Part shown: positions 33,254 through 44,641 of the stretch, piece by piece | Position numbering within the stretch: the first letter of the stretch is position 1 | Layout: each line of letters starts with the position of its first letter | The notes under the pieces: generated by a model | Database searches by the model: none | What the model saw: the letters and a program-made list of their open reading frames with translations, nothing else | What the model was told of the DNA's origin: nothing | Assembly: GCA_001414345.1 (NCBI GenBank) | Contig: LLCB01000068.1 | Coordinates: forward strand, 124,001-188,000 | Direction of reading: 5' to 3' | DNA from: Hymenoscyphus infarciens | Lineage: Eukaryota > Ascomycota > Leotiomycetes > Helotiales > Helotiaceae | DNA length: 64,000 bases | Position numbers and translations under genes: made by a program

Positions 33254-34363
33254 AATAAGAAAGACACTATATCGTTACACGTATAACTTAAATAACAAAT
33301 ATCTGAAAAAATCTACAAAAATACGACAGAATAGAGAAGTGACTATTTAATTATAGTTATCTCTTCAGTTATTCTTATACTCTACGTGATTTAGTAGAAC
33401 ACGGTTCTAACCTTATATTTCCAGCTCTAACGCGACTAAATATTTAAATCATTATCTTATTCTTTAAACTCTACTAAAGTATATAACGATGCTGAAATTC
33501 AACGATGATTTACCTATAATCTTATGTTTAAAAAGCTCTACTAAAAAAATGATCATTTTAGCGTAAGTTAGCCTATATTACCTACTCCTACTACTTCTAC
33601 TACTTCCACCGCTACTTTTATACTCTTTTATCCTTCTTTTTAATTAATATGCCTCTTCTAGGATAGCGCAAGGCTAATGCTAATAAGCTAGGACGAAAAA
33701 GTCTACCAAAAGAGCCTTAAAAGCTACTAAAAAAGTCCTCTCAAAGAGAGGGCCTCTCAAAGAGAAGGCCTCTTAAAGAGAAGGCCTCTCAAGTGCGCGG
33801 CGCGCCTACCTTACACACGTCAAACCAAGAGCTGGTATAAGCAGTGTAACATACCTATTTATAGTAGAAAGAGGTGGAAAGAGCTTTAATTCAGATTTTG
33901 ATATCTTGGCACTCCTAAACTGGCTTAGCAGCATCGTAGTTCGAAGCTACCTAGATTTTAGTCTGAAACTACCCCAAATGAGAGTAGTTTTAAACCGGTC
34001 TGCTGAACGCGTCTGCACGTGGGGTGTAAGGATAACTGAAGGGATAAGTTTCATATTATACTACTCTGGGGGTTTGGCGTTTAGTCACGCAAGTGTCTAA
34101 GAGGACCTAGATACTCCGAGATAATGAAGTCAAAGTTTGTAAACTGGTGTGTTAATAATTTCAATCGTTTCAAATTTGTAGAGCAAATATTTCAATTATT
34201 TGTATAGTCAGTCTTCTTCAGAGAGGACGCTTCGGCGTTAAAGATTCCTTGTGCTACCTCGGCGTTAAGACCATCCAGCTTATCGCGATAAGAAATTTAC
34301 AACCGGCTCCCGTCGCTCTCCAAAACAGTCTCCAACGACAAGAGGGTCATGAAAAGCTAACCA
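33254..34363. other. AT-rich relic and intergenic DNA
   Basis: 33254-33720 is AT-rich. At about 33650 an ATGCCTCTTCTAGGATAGCG stretch looks like the start of a RIP-broken coding region, but no family is recognisable. From about 33800 composition returns to normal and forms the promoter of the amidohydrolase gene. Confidence 0.4.
33733..33792. repeat. About 19-bp tandem repeat, three copies
   Basis: The unit AAAGAGAAGGCCTCTCA/T recurs three times at a period of 18-19 bp, each copy itself a near-palindrome (AGAGAAGGCCTCTC). GCGCGGCGCGCC follows directly. Confidence 0.75.
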
Positions 34364-36418
34364 ATGGCTCAATCGAAGGGAATTGTCCTCTTCGCAATCC
34401 TCAGCACCGCTTTCCTTGCCCTCGTAGCAAGTGTCCTGCTCACCGACGCTACATCCTCGAAGAAGAAGCTCTATTGCGTTTCCGATAGCGCTTCCTATCA
34501 TGTCACCACCCTCAATTCCACCTTCCCTCGAGCGAAATGTTTCCGCGTAGAGAATGGCATATACACCGAAGTCCTCGAGGACATCCCAGAGGCCAATGGC
34601 CAGGAAATCACATACCTGGGCGGATGGGTTCTGCCAGGAATAATCGAGTCGCATGGCCATATCCTGCAGTACGGGGAGATGCTCGAATCCGTCTCGTTAT
34701 ATGAGGCGGATAGCATGCAAGAAGTTAGAAAGAGAATCGCAGATTTCTTGGAGGAGCATAAGGGAGAGGGATATGGGACGCGAGAGAAGTGGATTCGAGG
34801 CATTGGGTGGGATCAGAAGAATTTCGGGGGTGTCATGCCTACCGCTGTGAGTCTACCAAATTGTCGCCTCGCAATTGGGATATGTACTGATTGGAAATAG
34901 GAAGAGCTCGGTGAAGATCCTGCGCTGGCGGATTTGTATATTATGCTAGACCGCGTTGACGTCCACTGCGTCCTTACCTCCCAAAAAGTGCTCGACCTCC
35001 TCTCGAATCCTCTTCCCGAAGCCCCTCCCGGAGGAGTCGTAGTCACGGATCCTGGGCCAGGAGTCTTCTGCGATAATGCACAAGACTCCCTGATCCTACC
35101 TCTTGCACCAAAGCCCGACGTTGCACAAACGACAAGGTGGATTAAGAGGGCAATGGCTGAATTGAACAAGGTTGGTATCACCGGGGCAGGTATTGCTGGA
35201 GTACGACCAGACGATGTTGAAATATTAGAGGGTATGGCTGCAAAAGGTGACTTGACTGTTCGTATCAATGTCATGCTTGAATGTGCTGAGAGAAATACTT
35301 ATTGTCCCGAAGAGATCAAAGATTTGAAGCTGGCTAATGAACCTAGCACGAATAATATGTTGATACTTGGTGGTGTGAAGCTATTTGCAGATGGTGCTTT
35401 GGGCTCGTGGGGTGCTGCTCTGCTTGAACCCTACAGTGACAAGCCGGAAACGAGTGGTACAATGTTGATCAATGAGACCGAGTTGACAAATGTGGTTCAT
35501 GATGTGAGTTGCACCCGAGTCAAAGTATTCTTGTTCGTACTAATCCTGGTGCATAGTGGTATAATGCTGATTTACAAGTCAATGTGCATGCTATTGGCGA
35601 TAGAGCCAACAGAGCAGCCATAGATGCATTTGAGAATGTACTAGGAAAAACCTGCAACGGCTGTAACTCTGAGCGGAGGCTTCGGATTGAGCATGCACAG
35701 ATCATCGTTCGTTCTTGCTTATGATCCCCCAATTTTCTCAAAATATTGGACATTACTTACTGTCTACATATAGCATCCCAAAGATCAATTCCGCCTCGCC
35801 CGTCTCGGAATAATTCCCTCCATCCAGCCAACCCACGCCACATCAGACATGGCCTATGCCCTCTCACGCCTGGGTCAAACCCGTTTAGACCAAAGTGCCT
35901 ACCGCATGTCCACCCTTTTTCCTCCACCAACTTTCAAAAGTCCTTATCCAGGCCCCGTTCTCGGTTCCGACTTTCCTGTGGAACCACCAAACCCATTTCA
36001 CGGCATGTTTGCCGCTGTCACGCGTCTCTCGCCTTTGACCCTTGACAGTCCTTCGGGGAAAGGGGGTTGGCATCCAGAGGAAAAGTTGAGTATTGAACAA
36101 GCTCTTAGGGGCTTTACTGTTAATGGTGCTTATGGGTGGTTGAAGGAGGGTGATTTGGGGAGTATTGAGGTTGGTAAGCTCGCTGATTGGGTGGTGGTTG
36201 ATCGGGATATTTTAGGGGATTCGAGTGGGATGAGCTTGATTGATGTGGAGGTAAGGGAGACTTGGGTTGGTGGACGAAAGGTGTTTGGCCAGAAGGAAGT
36301 GATCGAGGTGAAGGGATGGGAGCATCAAGTGAAAGACTGGCTCATGTGGTCGAGAGATATAATCAATGGTAACATGTGGTGGATGGGAGAAGGCATTAGT
36401 GCACCTCGGAATGACTAA
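34364..36418 (+). CDS. YtcJ-like metal-dependent amidohydrolase, membrane-anchored
   Basis: Four exons, 34364-34846, 34901-35503, 35557-35706 and 35774-36418 (introns 54, 53 and 67 nt, all phase 0), give 626 aa. Residues 6-26 form a hydrophobic signal anchor. The amidohydrolase-3 fold follows: metal ligands H97/H99 in ESHGH, the lysine motif [16 protein letters not shown], the histidines of [10 protein letters not shown] and IEHAQII, and the aspartate of [12 protein letters not shown]; the C-terminal [18 protein letters not shown] closes the composite beta-sandwich. All expected catalytic residues are present. Family members hydrolyse amide bonds in N-acyl or formamide substrates; the physiological substrate is unknown. 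The anchor suggests action in the secretory pathway or at a membrane. Confidence 0.92.
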
Positions 36419-36614
36419 TTCTGTAACCCAGTTGCTCCTGTTTCAACCCTCTTTTAGGCATCATCACGTGCTGTCGCGCCGATCTCGTGGCTGCCTGGAA
36501 GTCTAGTCGCGTCTCGCTAACTCGTTTGTCCCTTTATATTTATCCCTTCCACATCCCTCTCGCCATCATCCATTCAACCTCTCTCCAAATCATACCACAA
36601 CACGAATAAACAGA

Positions 36615-38236
36615 ATGCCTCCATCAGACTCCCAAGGTGCCTTGGATGCCAACACCGAGGCATTGCAAACCCTCAGCCAAGCTGTCTACAACTATGAATC
36701 CAGCTTCTGCGTAGGCGGTCAAATCCCCATCCATAATCAAGTTACACAAACTTCAGCAGATTCCAATGCTCCGGCATCGAGCGCTTCAGCTGTCAATCCT
36801 ACCTCTCCGGTCATTCTCCATTGGACCCTCCCAAACGAAGCTCCACGGGCCCTTACTCTCCAATTTCCCATTACCGAATCCAGCTCCGAGACATTCAACC
36901 ATCTTCTCAAGGCATGCGATCCGGCAACGTTTGGACGTGGACAAAAGGATATTCTCGACGAGACATATCGCAAGGCTGGAAAACTTGATAATACTCAGTT
37001 CACCGTTTCCTTCCATCCCGCTGACCATGGCATTCTTGATACGATTGCCCAGACATTGTTGCCTACTCTCATTCCTAATGACGAGAGAGCCGACCATCGA
37101 GGTGTTCAGGCTGAATTGTATAAATTGAATGTGAGTTTGATTTTGTCTTTCTTGAGGAAGCTGCCTTGAAACTAACATGGCATCAAGGTCTACTCCGGCC
37201 CCGGTGGCAAGTTCAAGGCCCACGTTGATACCCCGAGAGGAAAAAAGCAATTCGGTTCACTTGTCGTCTGTCTACCCGCCAAGTTTGAAGGTAGATAAGC
37301 CAACACCAAACAACTTCTTTGCATAGGTGCTTACAAGCTAACACATTTAACTTCCTAGGTGGTCAACTCCGGGTCTCCCACAAAGGCGTCTCCAATTTCT
37401 TTGACTGGGGCTCCTCAAACCCCGACGGCATCCAATGGGCAGCTTTCTACAGCGATTGCGAGCACGAGATCCTGGAAGTTACGGAGGGTCATCGTATCAC
37501 TCTGACCTACAATCTCTACTTCACTCGGCGTATCGACGCAACGTTGCAAGCATTTCCCAGCGTTGAACCCCAAAGCTTCCCTCTCTTCACGGTTGCTCAG
37601 GCCATGCTAAAGAATCCCGATTTCTTCCCACAAGGTAAGACCCGTGGATGCTGCCCTTGGACTTTCAAGCTAATTGTACTAGGTGGTACCATCGGATATT
37701 GTTGCGTCCATCGATATCCACATACCCATGGCAGCGCCAAGGTCCTCATGCCCCATGCCTTGAAAGGTTTAGATTGCATTTTCCTCGCCGTGTTTCGTGC
37801 TCTGGGTCTTAGGACCAAAGCCCAGCCGGTGATGGAAGAAGAGTGCCTCGATGATTATGATGAGGATGAGGATGAGGATGAGGAAAATGCCAACGATGGG
37901 AAAGATCGATTAGGTACTGAATTCCATGAAATGACAGAGGGTAACAACGATAGTGAAGGCTTGAATTGGAAGGAGAAGCGCGAGGTATTTGTTTCACCCA
38001 CATTTTCTTTTTGAATGTGACTTGGGGATGAGACTAACTAGAAACAGAGTGTGGAGCGCAACTGGCCACATGAACGAAAGCTTGTTCACTGGCTTCATGG
38101 TGCTAGGGATGTTCCACAGGAACTTGCTATCTTTGGAATTGCATATGGCAACGAGGCTTCATTGGATACTATGTACTCTCAAGCTGCTATCATCGTTACG
38201 ATTCCCAAGATTGGTGAAGTGGGTAGAAAGTGGTGA
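36615..38236 (+). CDS. 2-oxoglutarate/Fe(II) oxygenase (prolyl 4-hydroxylase-like)
   Basis: Five exons, 36615-37130, 37188-37290, 37359-37634, 37683-37984 and 38048-38236, give 461 aa. Every junction keeps frame and each intron is 48-68 nt with standard ends. The oxygenase core is residues about 172-262: YSGPGGKFKAHVD supplies the iron ligands H184 and D186, DCEHEILEV supplies H242, and R252 in GHRITLTYNL should bind the 2-oxoglutarate carboxylate. A conserved tail (IAYGNEASLDTMYSQAAII) is usual in this fungal family. An acidic insert (DYDEDEDEDEENAN) lies near residue 355. Substrate unknown. Promoter: C-rich, 195 bp from the amidohydrolase stop, so the two genes are close neighbours in tandem. 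Confidence 0.92.
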
Positions 38237-38651
38237 TTGGATTGACTCTGTCTTCCTTCCCTGTTTCAACCAGGCGAATAGGATGCGAAGAATGCATACT
38301 TTTTTTCTTTCTTCCAAGGTTTACGATCGTGAAAGGTTGGTGGGGGTATTTTCATGACGTGATGGAATTTACCTTTTCATGGTCCTTCGGTCTAGTTACG
38401 ATGAGCAGAATTAGGATCAACGAGTTCAAAAAAACATTCGGAGGGACCCTCTACCAAAAAGAATCAAATTGAAATCAATTCTTTCTTTTTATGGCTCTCC
38501 ATTATTTTATTTCTCACCTTTCCCTCCTTCGTCTCTCGATCCCCTCTCCTCAACCCAACTGTCCCTAACCTTCTCCCCCTCGCCCCTATGTGGTCCTTGC
38601 TGCGACCTCTTCCCACTTCCCTGACCTCCGCCCCGCTTGTAAAAATCCAGC
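38237..38651. other. Intergenic between convergent genes
   Basis: About 415 bases. The first 240 stay fairly open in other frames but look like the 3' untranslated region of the oxygenase gene; 38490-38640 is C/T-rich. Confidence 0.4.
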
Positions 38652-39076
38652 CTAAGCACTCGCACTTAGCGCACTAATTTTAGCAAGAACCACCTCCCTA
38701 TACTCCTCATCAATAACAACCAACCCCATAACCCCCTCCTTTTCAAGAATCTCTTCCAGCTTTTCAGTCTCCAACACGAAAGTAACGAAGATGGAAGCTT
38801 CCTCGGTAGCGGAGGCGTTATCACTTATGCGGTGTCGACAACCAGGGGCTTCGTAGAAGGAGTCGCCGGTGCGCTTTATGGTCATTGGTTGGTCGTTTAT
38901 CTTGGTTGCGTGTGTTAAAATGAGTACTAGAGGAAGTGGGCTTTGGGAGGGGATGAAAGGGGTTAGGGATAGTTACTTTGTTTAAGACGGAGCCGCTTAG
39001 GACGTGGACTGCTGCGAAGGCTCCAGCGTGGGTGTGTGGTGGAGTTGAGGAATTTGGGGGAAATGTGACTTTGAGG
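38652..39076 (-). CDS. Cupin-domain protein, 5' end unresolved
   Basis: Two exons are clear on the minus strand, 39076-38977 and 38900-38652 (76-nt intron, GTAACT...CCAAG), coding 116 residues of a small type-2 cupin. TFPPNSSTPPHTHAGAF holds the first cupin motif with the two metal-binding histidines, VHVLSGSVLN the following strand, and GDSFYEAPGCRHRISDN the second motif. The first exon begins with the last base of a codon after a strong acceptor (TACTAACAAAGTCCTAG), so an upstream exon must exist. A frame ending ...LEILY at about 39150 would fit, but it has no ATG in reach. The gene may have lost its start or use a distant exon. Function unknown; such proteins often bind a metal and small acids. 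Confidence 0.65.
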
Positions 39077-39857
39077 CTAGGACTTTGTTAGTATACTGAA
39101 ACTAGATGTAAGGAATTGAAAGGGGGATGGTATCCTAAGATTGTTTTATCGGTTGTGTTTAATAGTTTTCACTTGTAGAGAATCTCGAGGGAAGAAATTG
39201 GGCGGCTATTCACTGTTTGTTTCTCGAGATTGAAAGGAGAGGTAGGGGGTGAGTTTACGAAGAATCTTAGACTGGTTCTTCCATCTTTGCTGCTTCTGAG
39301 TAGTCCATTCTGTAGTTTGGCGAGTGAGTGTTGAATTATGAGACGTGAGAATTGAAATGTTGACGAGGTTTGGTGAGTTGATGCTTTGGGAAAGAGTTCA
39401 AGTCTTTGTGATGATTTATATCACTTGTACCACTCTCATGAACTGCAAAGTTCATTTGGCAAGTCAAGCTGACCTAGGAGATGTTTGCTATTTTGGTGCA
39501 TGTTGGGGAACGATGCGGGTATTGACAGGCTCTCCAGGGGTCTCGTTTAACCCCGCATAGCCCCCATCCAATGAAAACACTCCAATTCGAGACTTCGTGG
39601 AAGAACCGGGGTTCTCCGTTGCTTATGCTTCACTTTCTGGACCGCGAAAGAAACAAGCTTTTTTATCTTGATTGCCTCCATGATGACTACGCTGCCCGCA
39701 TATCCTATGTGGGAAAGTTGGGTTTCTCCGGTATACCCTACATAGTACACTTGATTGGCATGGAGAATTACAATTGACACTTGGCTTCCGATTCACGAAA
39801 ATATATAAGTATTCGCGAAACCCACAATATTTCCACCTCCCCATCATCAGCAACTCA
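39077..39857. promoter_or_regulatory. Region between the divergent cupin and oxidoreductase genes
   Basis: Contains the unresolved 5' part of the cupin gene (to about 39420) and the promoter of the MDR gene, with an AATATATAAG TATA box at about 39799-39808, 50 bases before the first ATG. No other gene is supported. Confidence 0.4.
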
Positions 39858-40943
39858 ATGATCTCACAAGGTTTTGGACAACGAACAGTATCACAAATCT
39901 CTAAACCCGCACTCGTCCACTCCCGCACAATCACCAAAATCTCCACCATGTCTCTCCCCCAAACCCAAAAAGCAATCCTCCAACCCGACAAAAATTCAGT
40001 CAGCGTAGTCCTAACCACCGACCCCGTTCCCATCCCCACCCCAAATACTTCCGAGCACTTAATCAAAGTTCATGCCACCGCAATAACAAACGGCGAACTC
40101 CTCTGGACAAAAAACTTCCCCATTCCCGAAGAATACGCAAAACACAAAAAGCTAGTCCCCTGCAACGACGTCGCCGGAACCGTAATCATCGCACCAGAGA
40201 ACTCTCCCTTTCAAGTTGGGACCGAAGTCTATGCTCGTTCAAACTATCTTCGAACGGGATGTGCACGAGAGTATTCGATTTTGTTGACCGAAGAGATGGC
40301 GGAGAAACCAAAGAGGATGAGTTGGGCGGAGAGTGCTACTATGCCTATGAGTGTTGAGACTGCGTGGCAGGCTTTATTCATCCATGCTGGTTTTGAATTT
40401 AAAGCTGGCTCTGGATCGAAGGGAAAGAGAGTTTTCGTCACCGCTGCGTCTGGGGGTGTAGGAACGTGGGTGGTTCAACTAGCTAAATGGGCCGGTGCGG
40501 AAGTTGTCGCTACCTGTGGTCCTAAAAACGTCGAGAGTGTGAAAGCAGTGGGTGCGGATGAGGTTCTTGATTATACCTCGACGAACATCAAGGAGTGGGC
40601 GAAGGGAGAGGAGAAGATGGCTGATTTGGTGATTGATTGCATTGGGAGGAAATCTTTGGAGGATGCTTGGTGGGTTGTAAAGGATGGAGGACAGATTATC
40701 AGTATTTTCCAACCGCCGGAACAAGTTAAGCCTAAGGGGGTGGGAGCGGGTATCCGGGATTCGTTTTTTGTGATGTATCCGAGTGGGGAACAGTTGAAGG
40801 CTGTCACGGAGTTGATTGATGCTGGGTTTGGAAAGACGGGGTTGGATAGTGTGTTTCCTTTTGAAAAGTTTCAGGATGCTTTTGCGAGACTAGCGAGTGG
40901 AAAGGCCAGTGGAAAAGTGGTATTGGATCTGGGTGTAAAATAA
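39858..40943 (+). CDS. Zinc-type alcohol dehydrogenase/quinone-reductase-like MDR oxidoreductase
   Basis: A single exon of 361 aa from the first in-frame ATG. A second ATG at 39948 (331 aa, context CACCATG) matches the usual family start; the extra 30 residues (MISQGFGQRTVSQISK...) are Arg/Ser/Thr-rich and could target a mitochondrion. Dual starts are therefore possible. The GroES-like part includes VPCNDVAGTV, and the Rossmann part has VTAASGGVGTWVVQLAKWAGAEVVAT, the AASGGVG nucleotide loop of NADPH-dependent enoyl and quinone reductases (MDR_enoyl_red type). There are no catalytic-zinc cysteine ligands in the usual GHE context, so it is probably zinc-free. It ends VVLDLGVK, the standard family C-terminus. 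The substrate cannot be told. Confidence 0.9.
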   Translation: MISQGFGQRTVSQISKPALVHSRTITKISTMSLPQTQKAILQPDKNSVSVVLTTDPVPIPTPNTSEHLIKVHATAITNGELLWTKNFPIPEEYAKHKKLVPCNDVAGTVIIAPENSPFQVGTEVYARSNYLRTGCAREYSILLTEEMAEKPKRMSWAESATMPMSVETAWQALFIHAGFEFKAGSGSKGKRVFVTAASGGVGTWVVQLAKWAGAEVVATCGPKNVESVKAVGADEVLDYTSTNIKEWAKGEEKMADLVIDCIGRKSLEDAWWVVKDGGQIISIFQPPEQVKPKGVGAGIRDSFFVMYPSGEQLKAVTELIDAGFGKTGLDSVFPFEKFQDAFARLASGKASGKVVLDLGVK

Positions 40944-41239
40944 AGGGTCGTTCTGCGGTGCTGAAATGAAGGACGCATCTCTTCTGAGTCTGCATTGTTT
41001 TCAATTTTGGTGTTTGGTACCACGTAATAAGCCGAAGGCGGGTTGGAATTGATTACACGACAACCACCGGTCGGAAACACATAATTTTTACTTCTATCTC
41101 AACCTTGAGTAGTAAAACTTCGGCTATTCATGAGCTTCCGGGCGTTGGTTCTGAGCTGATATGGCCAATTCATCTCACTTTAGTACTCATTCTACGAGCT
41201 TACTAACCGTCAAATTACATCGACTGGTTACATCAGTGT

Positions 41240-41916
41240 CCCTGTGGCATGGGAAACTTCTCCCCATAAGTGACTTCCTGCCTTGGCGATATTGCCTTTT
41301 TTGAAAGGTGGCTTCGAGTTCCTCAAGTACATCTTTTTTGGCACCGGTATGCTTTCTATGTCGATGCAAACACTTTCGTTGTTTGTAAGAACAACTTCCC
41401 TCAACGAAGGTGGCACTAAGCTACTCTCCAAATCTCGGTCCTTAACAGAAGACTTAAAAATTATTAACCTCAAAAACGACATACCGGACATAGAAATCAT
41501 GCCTCTTGCCGTGAGTGCAAGGGATAATCTAGAGGAGCATAACCGTCTTTTCTCAAAATTCGGCATTTTCGGTCTCCTAGCCACACTTCTACAACCTCAC
41601 TCCAAAGCCACCGTCCGCTTACAATCATCTAATCCTCACGATCAGTCTGAAGTTGACTTCGGCCTCCTAACGTCACCCAGAGATGTTGTTACAGTGAGGA
41701 CAGCTGTACTATTATCCTTGAAACTAGGCAGAGAAATCAAAGCATCAGCATTTCTACTCTTACACAAGCTCACGTTTAACAAGAAAACCAAAGACAATGA
41801 TAATGCTCTTGGCGAATTTATCAGAGAAAGGGTACAAACTATTTTACCGCTACGCTCGTAGTTGTCGAATGGCTCCCGAAAACGACCCAATCCCTGTTAT
41901 TCTTGATAATAAATGA
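41240..41916 (+). pseudogene. GMC oxidoreductase relic (C-terminal part, frameshifted)
   Basis: The open frame from about 41283 to 41861 has no ATG start. It reads like the C-terminal half of a fungal GMC (glucose-methanol-choline) flavoprotein: IPDIEIMPLAVSARD, a TVRLQSSNPHDQSEVDFGLL block and a FIRERVQT block. The frame then hits TAG at 41859, but the neighbouring frame continues with SCRMAPENDP (the conserved C-RMAP motif) to a TGA at 41914-41916, so one frameshift lies near 41850. The FAD-binding N-terminus (GxGxxG) is absent upstream, as is the terminal catalytic histidine block downstream. It is therefore truncated at both ends as well as frameshifted. RIP-type stops are not prominent. 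Confidence 0.82.
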
Positions 41917-42883
41917 CCAGTTGGTGATCTGAGTAATGTACGGGTTTGTGATACGAGTGTATGGGAAAGGAACCTGAGGACGCGCTACTCGCTTAAATCC
42001 CACAGCCTGGTCTCATTTTTCAGGCTTGCACAGATAGTTCTCATAAAGTATCACTGTATCGATTCATCAGACTTTTGAGTGAACACGAAGCCCTTTATTG
42101 AAAACAAATTGCTTTCGTGAATTCTTGTATCTCTTTAAGCCTCCCTATCTACTGGACTGTTTTTTCGCCGGGTTTTTTAATTTATTTGTCTTTGTGGCGT
42201 TTAGGAAGTGTTGTTTTGTGGAATGAATTTTCCAGGAAATAACAAACACAGCGTCGTTATATTACAAGTATCCTTGGAAAAATGAAAATATAAAGTGCGA
42301 GGGAACCAAGACCCCGTGCCTAACAACCGGTAATCGCGAACCCATCCAGAGGGGTGCGACATGCATTTCGCATGAGAAATAGAAGAGCGCAGCCTTTGTA
42401 CTAGAGAGCCGCGTATTAATGACGCGTGGGGTTCAGCATGACGAACGAGGCCGCAAAAAAAAGAGTTGGAAATGGGATAAAGAGCGCAGTATGTCAATTT
42501 TGCACCCTGCCTTCCTTGAAGGAAAGAGGAGCGGAAAGAGATTATATATGGACTGAGTCGTTTTAAGTGTCAGATGTAGCCGATAAAGCCGACCCATCTA
42601 TCCCACTGAAAACAGTTGGGTATACCAACATTCCACCCCGTTAGACACCCGCTTCCAGAGAAACATGAAGCGTGACACCTTACAGCCAACGATTGTTCTC
42701 TTTATTGTATAGAAAACAGAATTTATCTTCGTAAAACTGCGATGAGCAACAAAATACCAATCTAGTAATTTCCGGAGTCACAAGATCCTGAATTTTTAAT
42801 GTCCATCACGTTATAACGGTCTTTCTTTGTACGAGCCCGACGCCACAAAGCACGAGCTCAGAACAGCCCATGTTCCGGAATGC
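41917..42883. other. Intergenic
   Basis: About 970 bases without a supported gene, ending where the short-motif array starts. Confidence 0.4.
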
Positions 42884-44641
42884 TCGAAGTGCAACAAAAT
42901 ATGAAAGACGAATCTAGTTCTTAAGCCTTACCCTGGATTGGGAGGAATCAATAATCTTTTGGAATTCGCGAGATGCAACAATATGTTGTATTTGGCAAGT
43001 GATTGGTATGTTAGGGTCTAGAGCTAGGCGAGGTTGAGGCGGGAACGAGGTGGTGGGATGAGGATAGACAAAAGAAATTTGAATACACTTTCTGCTATGC
43101 AATCTCGAGGATTGATGCATGATGATCACGTTCACTTGCTCTTAAGTGGCTGGGTAAAGGAATACAAGCAACAAATGACTCGAAGCTTCCCAAATGTGCG
43201 AAGTGCAACAGATCCAGCATTTCTCCAATTCAGGAAATTTTACGAAGATAATGAAGGAAACAAAGAAATTATCACTCGGTTCTTTCTTGCCTGACATCGA
43301 ATCATATCTCGTGTTTTATAAACTCCGAACTGCAACAAAATCTAGGTCTTTTCTCGATCTAGGAAAGCTCGAGTTCACTTCGACAAAGAAACTCATCGCC
43401 CACATCACCGACTAAAGAAAGAAGTTTCACGTTTCACAAGATTCGAAATGCAACAAAAATTCTCGGATTAGCCAATGTGGCAAGCTCATTGTTGGTCAGC
43501 TCAGCGTTGCCTTCGGTGGCAATAAACCCGAGTAAATAGCTACCGGTACGATGGTTCTTTAACAACACCAACAAGACCGGGAATCTTAAGCGGTTGCGAA
43601 ATGCAACAAACTCTACAATGGGTTAGAGGCTTAAATATTATTGGGAGCATTGTTGAAAGTGTTCCCGGAACGTCGCGTCGAGACTATTGTCCAGCCCAGT
43701 AGGTCAGTATGCTTCCCCAATAATACCCGAATCCGGCAGGTGAATGACACACTCGCCTCCCAACTGCCCCAAGCTACAAAGAGAATAATCAGGAAAAGAG
43801 AGTAGAATCACTCAAGTCTGTTAAAGCCATGCGGTATGAGCCCCTGGCAACCATAAGCTGGCTGCTCCTCGCATCCGTCACCTCTCACAAACTCCTTTAT
43901 CCTTTATGAACGAAGAATTAAGCAGAAAGCAGTAAATCGTGTTTCAAAAAATTCGAAATGCAACAAGATTCATAGTCTGGTCCAAGTTTGTAAAACGATT
44001 CGGCGAGCGTCTCTCACCGAAACCCCCGGCTCCTGGCACTTGCCACCAAACACTTCACACAAACTGCTTCATCCATGACCTAAATAAGAAAGTCTTAAGA
44101 TGTTTCAGAAACTCGAAGTGCAACAAAAAAATGGCGGTGCAAATTTGTAAAACCCAAATAAGAGCTTACTTTTAACGCTGGAGCCGGCTCCTCACACTCG
44201 CCACCAACCAATACCACACCACAAACAACCTTTACCCCCCGTTGGCCCCTCGTAAGAAAACCAAAAAACAAAGACTTAAAGCAATGTTTCAGAAAATTCG
44301 AAGTGCAACAAAAATCGTCTCTTAGGTTGGTAAAAGCCATGTGGCAACCTCTCTTACTGAAGCCGGCTCCTTGCACTCATCTCCAACACCAAACAACTCC
44401 TCCCTTTTTGAAGATACCCAGGAAATGTTTCAGAAAACACGATTTGCAACAAAAGTATCCTTCCAATGAAAACCCTACAAGTCTCGGTCATTGTTTGCTT
44501 CTTTAGTGACTGTTTGCGGTATCCCGCTCCGGCTCCGGGCTTGGCTCGTCGACTGTTTTCGGAAAGTATTCGTCCGGGGTAATTGGAGATCAGGTTTGGG
44601 GAAAAAAAGGAGTTCGTTTCAATTTTTTGCGATGTGCAACA
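42884..44641 (+). repeat. Array 1 of a dispersed short motif, TTCGAARTGCAACAAAA
   Basis: Eleven copies, all in the same orientation, at 42884, 42965, 43198, 43325, 43441, 43595, 43952, 44112, 44297, 44439 and 44629. The core TGCAACA is invariant; it is preceded by CGAAR, CGCGA or CGATN and usually followed by AAAA. Spacing is 81-357 bp, most often 115-190. In the best-preserved stretch (43940-44455) the motif heads a longer unit: GTTTCARAAA directly before it, TTTGTAAAA after it and CCGGCTCCTNGCACT further on (44026, 44184, 44363). Units are too diverged to align through their whole length. No coding frame or known element explains them. Ordinary satellite decay, a miniature element family or a functional site array are all possible. 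Confidence 0.7.

Noticed and set aside
42884..44641. CRISPR-like reading of the motif array
   Set aside because: Spacers vary from about 65 to 340 bp, the repeat is degenerate at its edges, and the host is a eukaryote.
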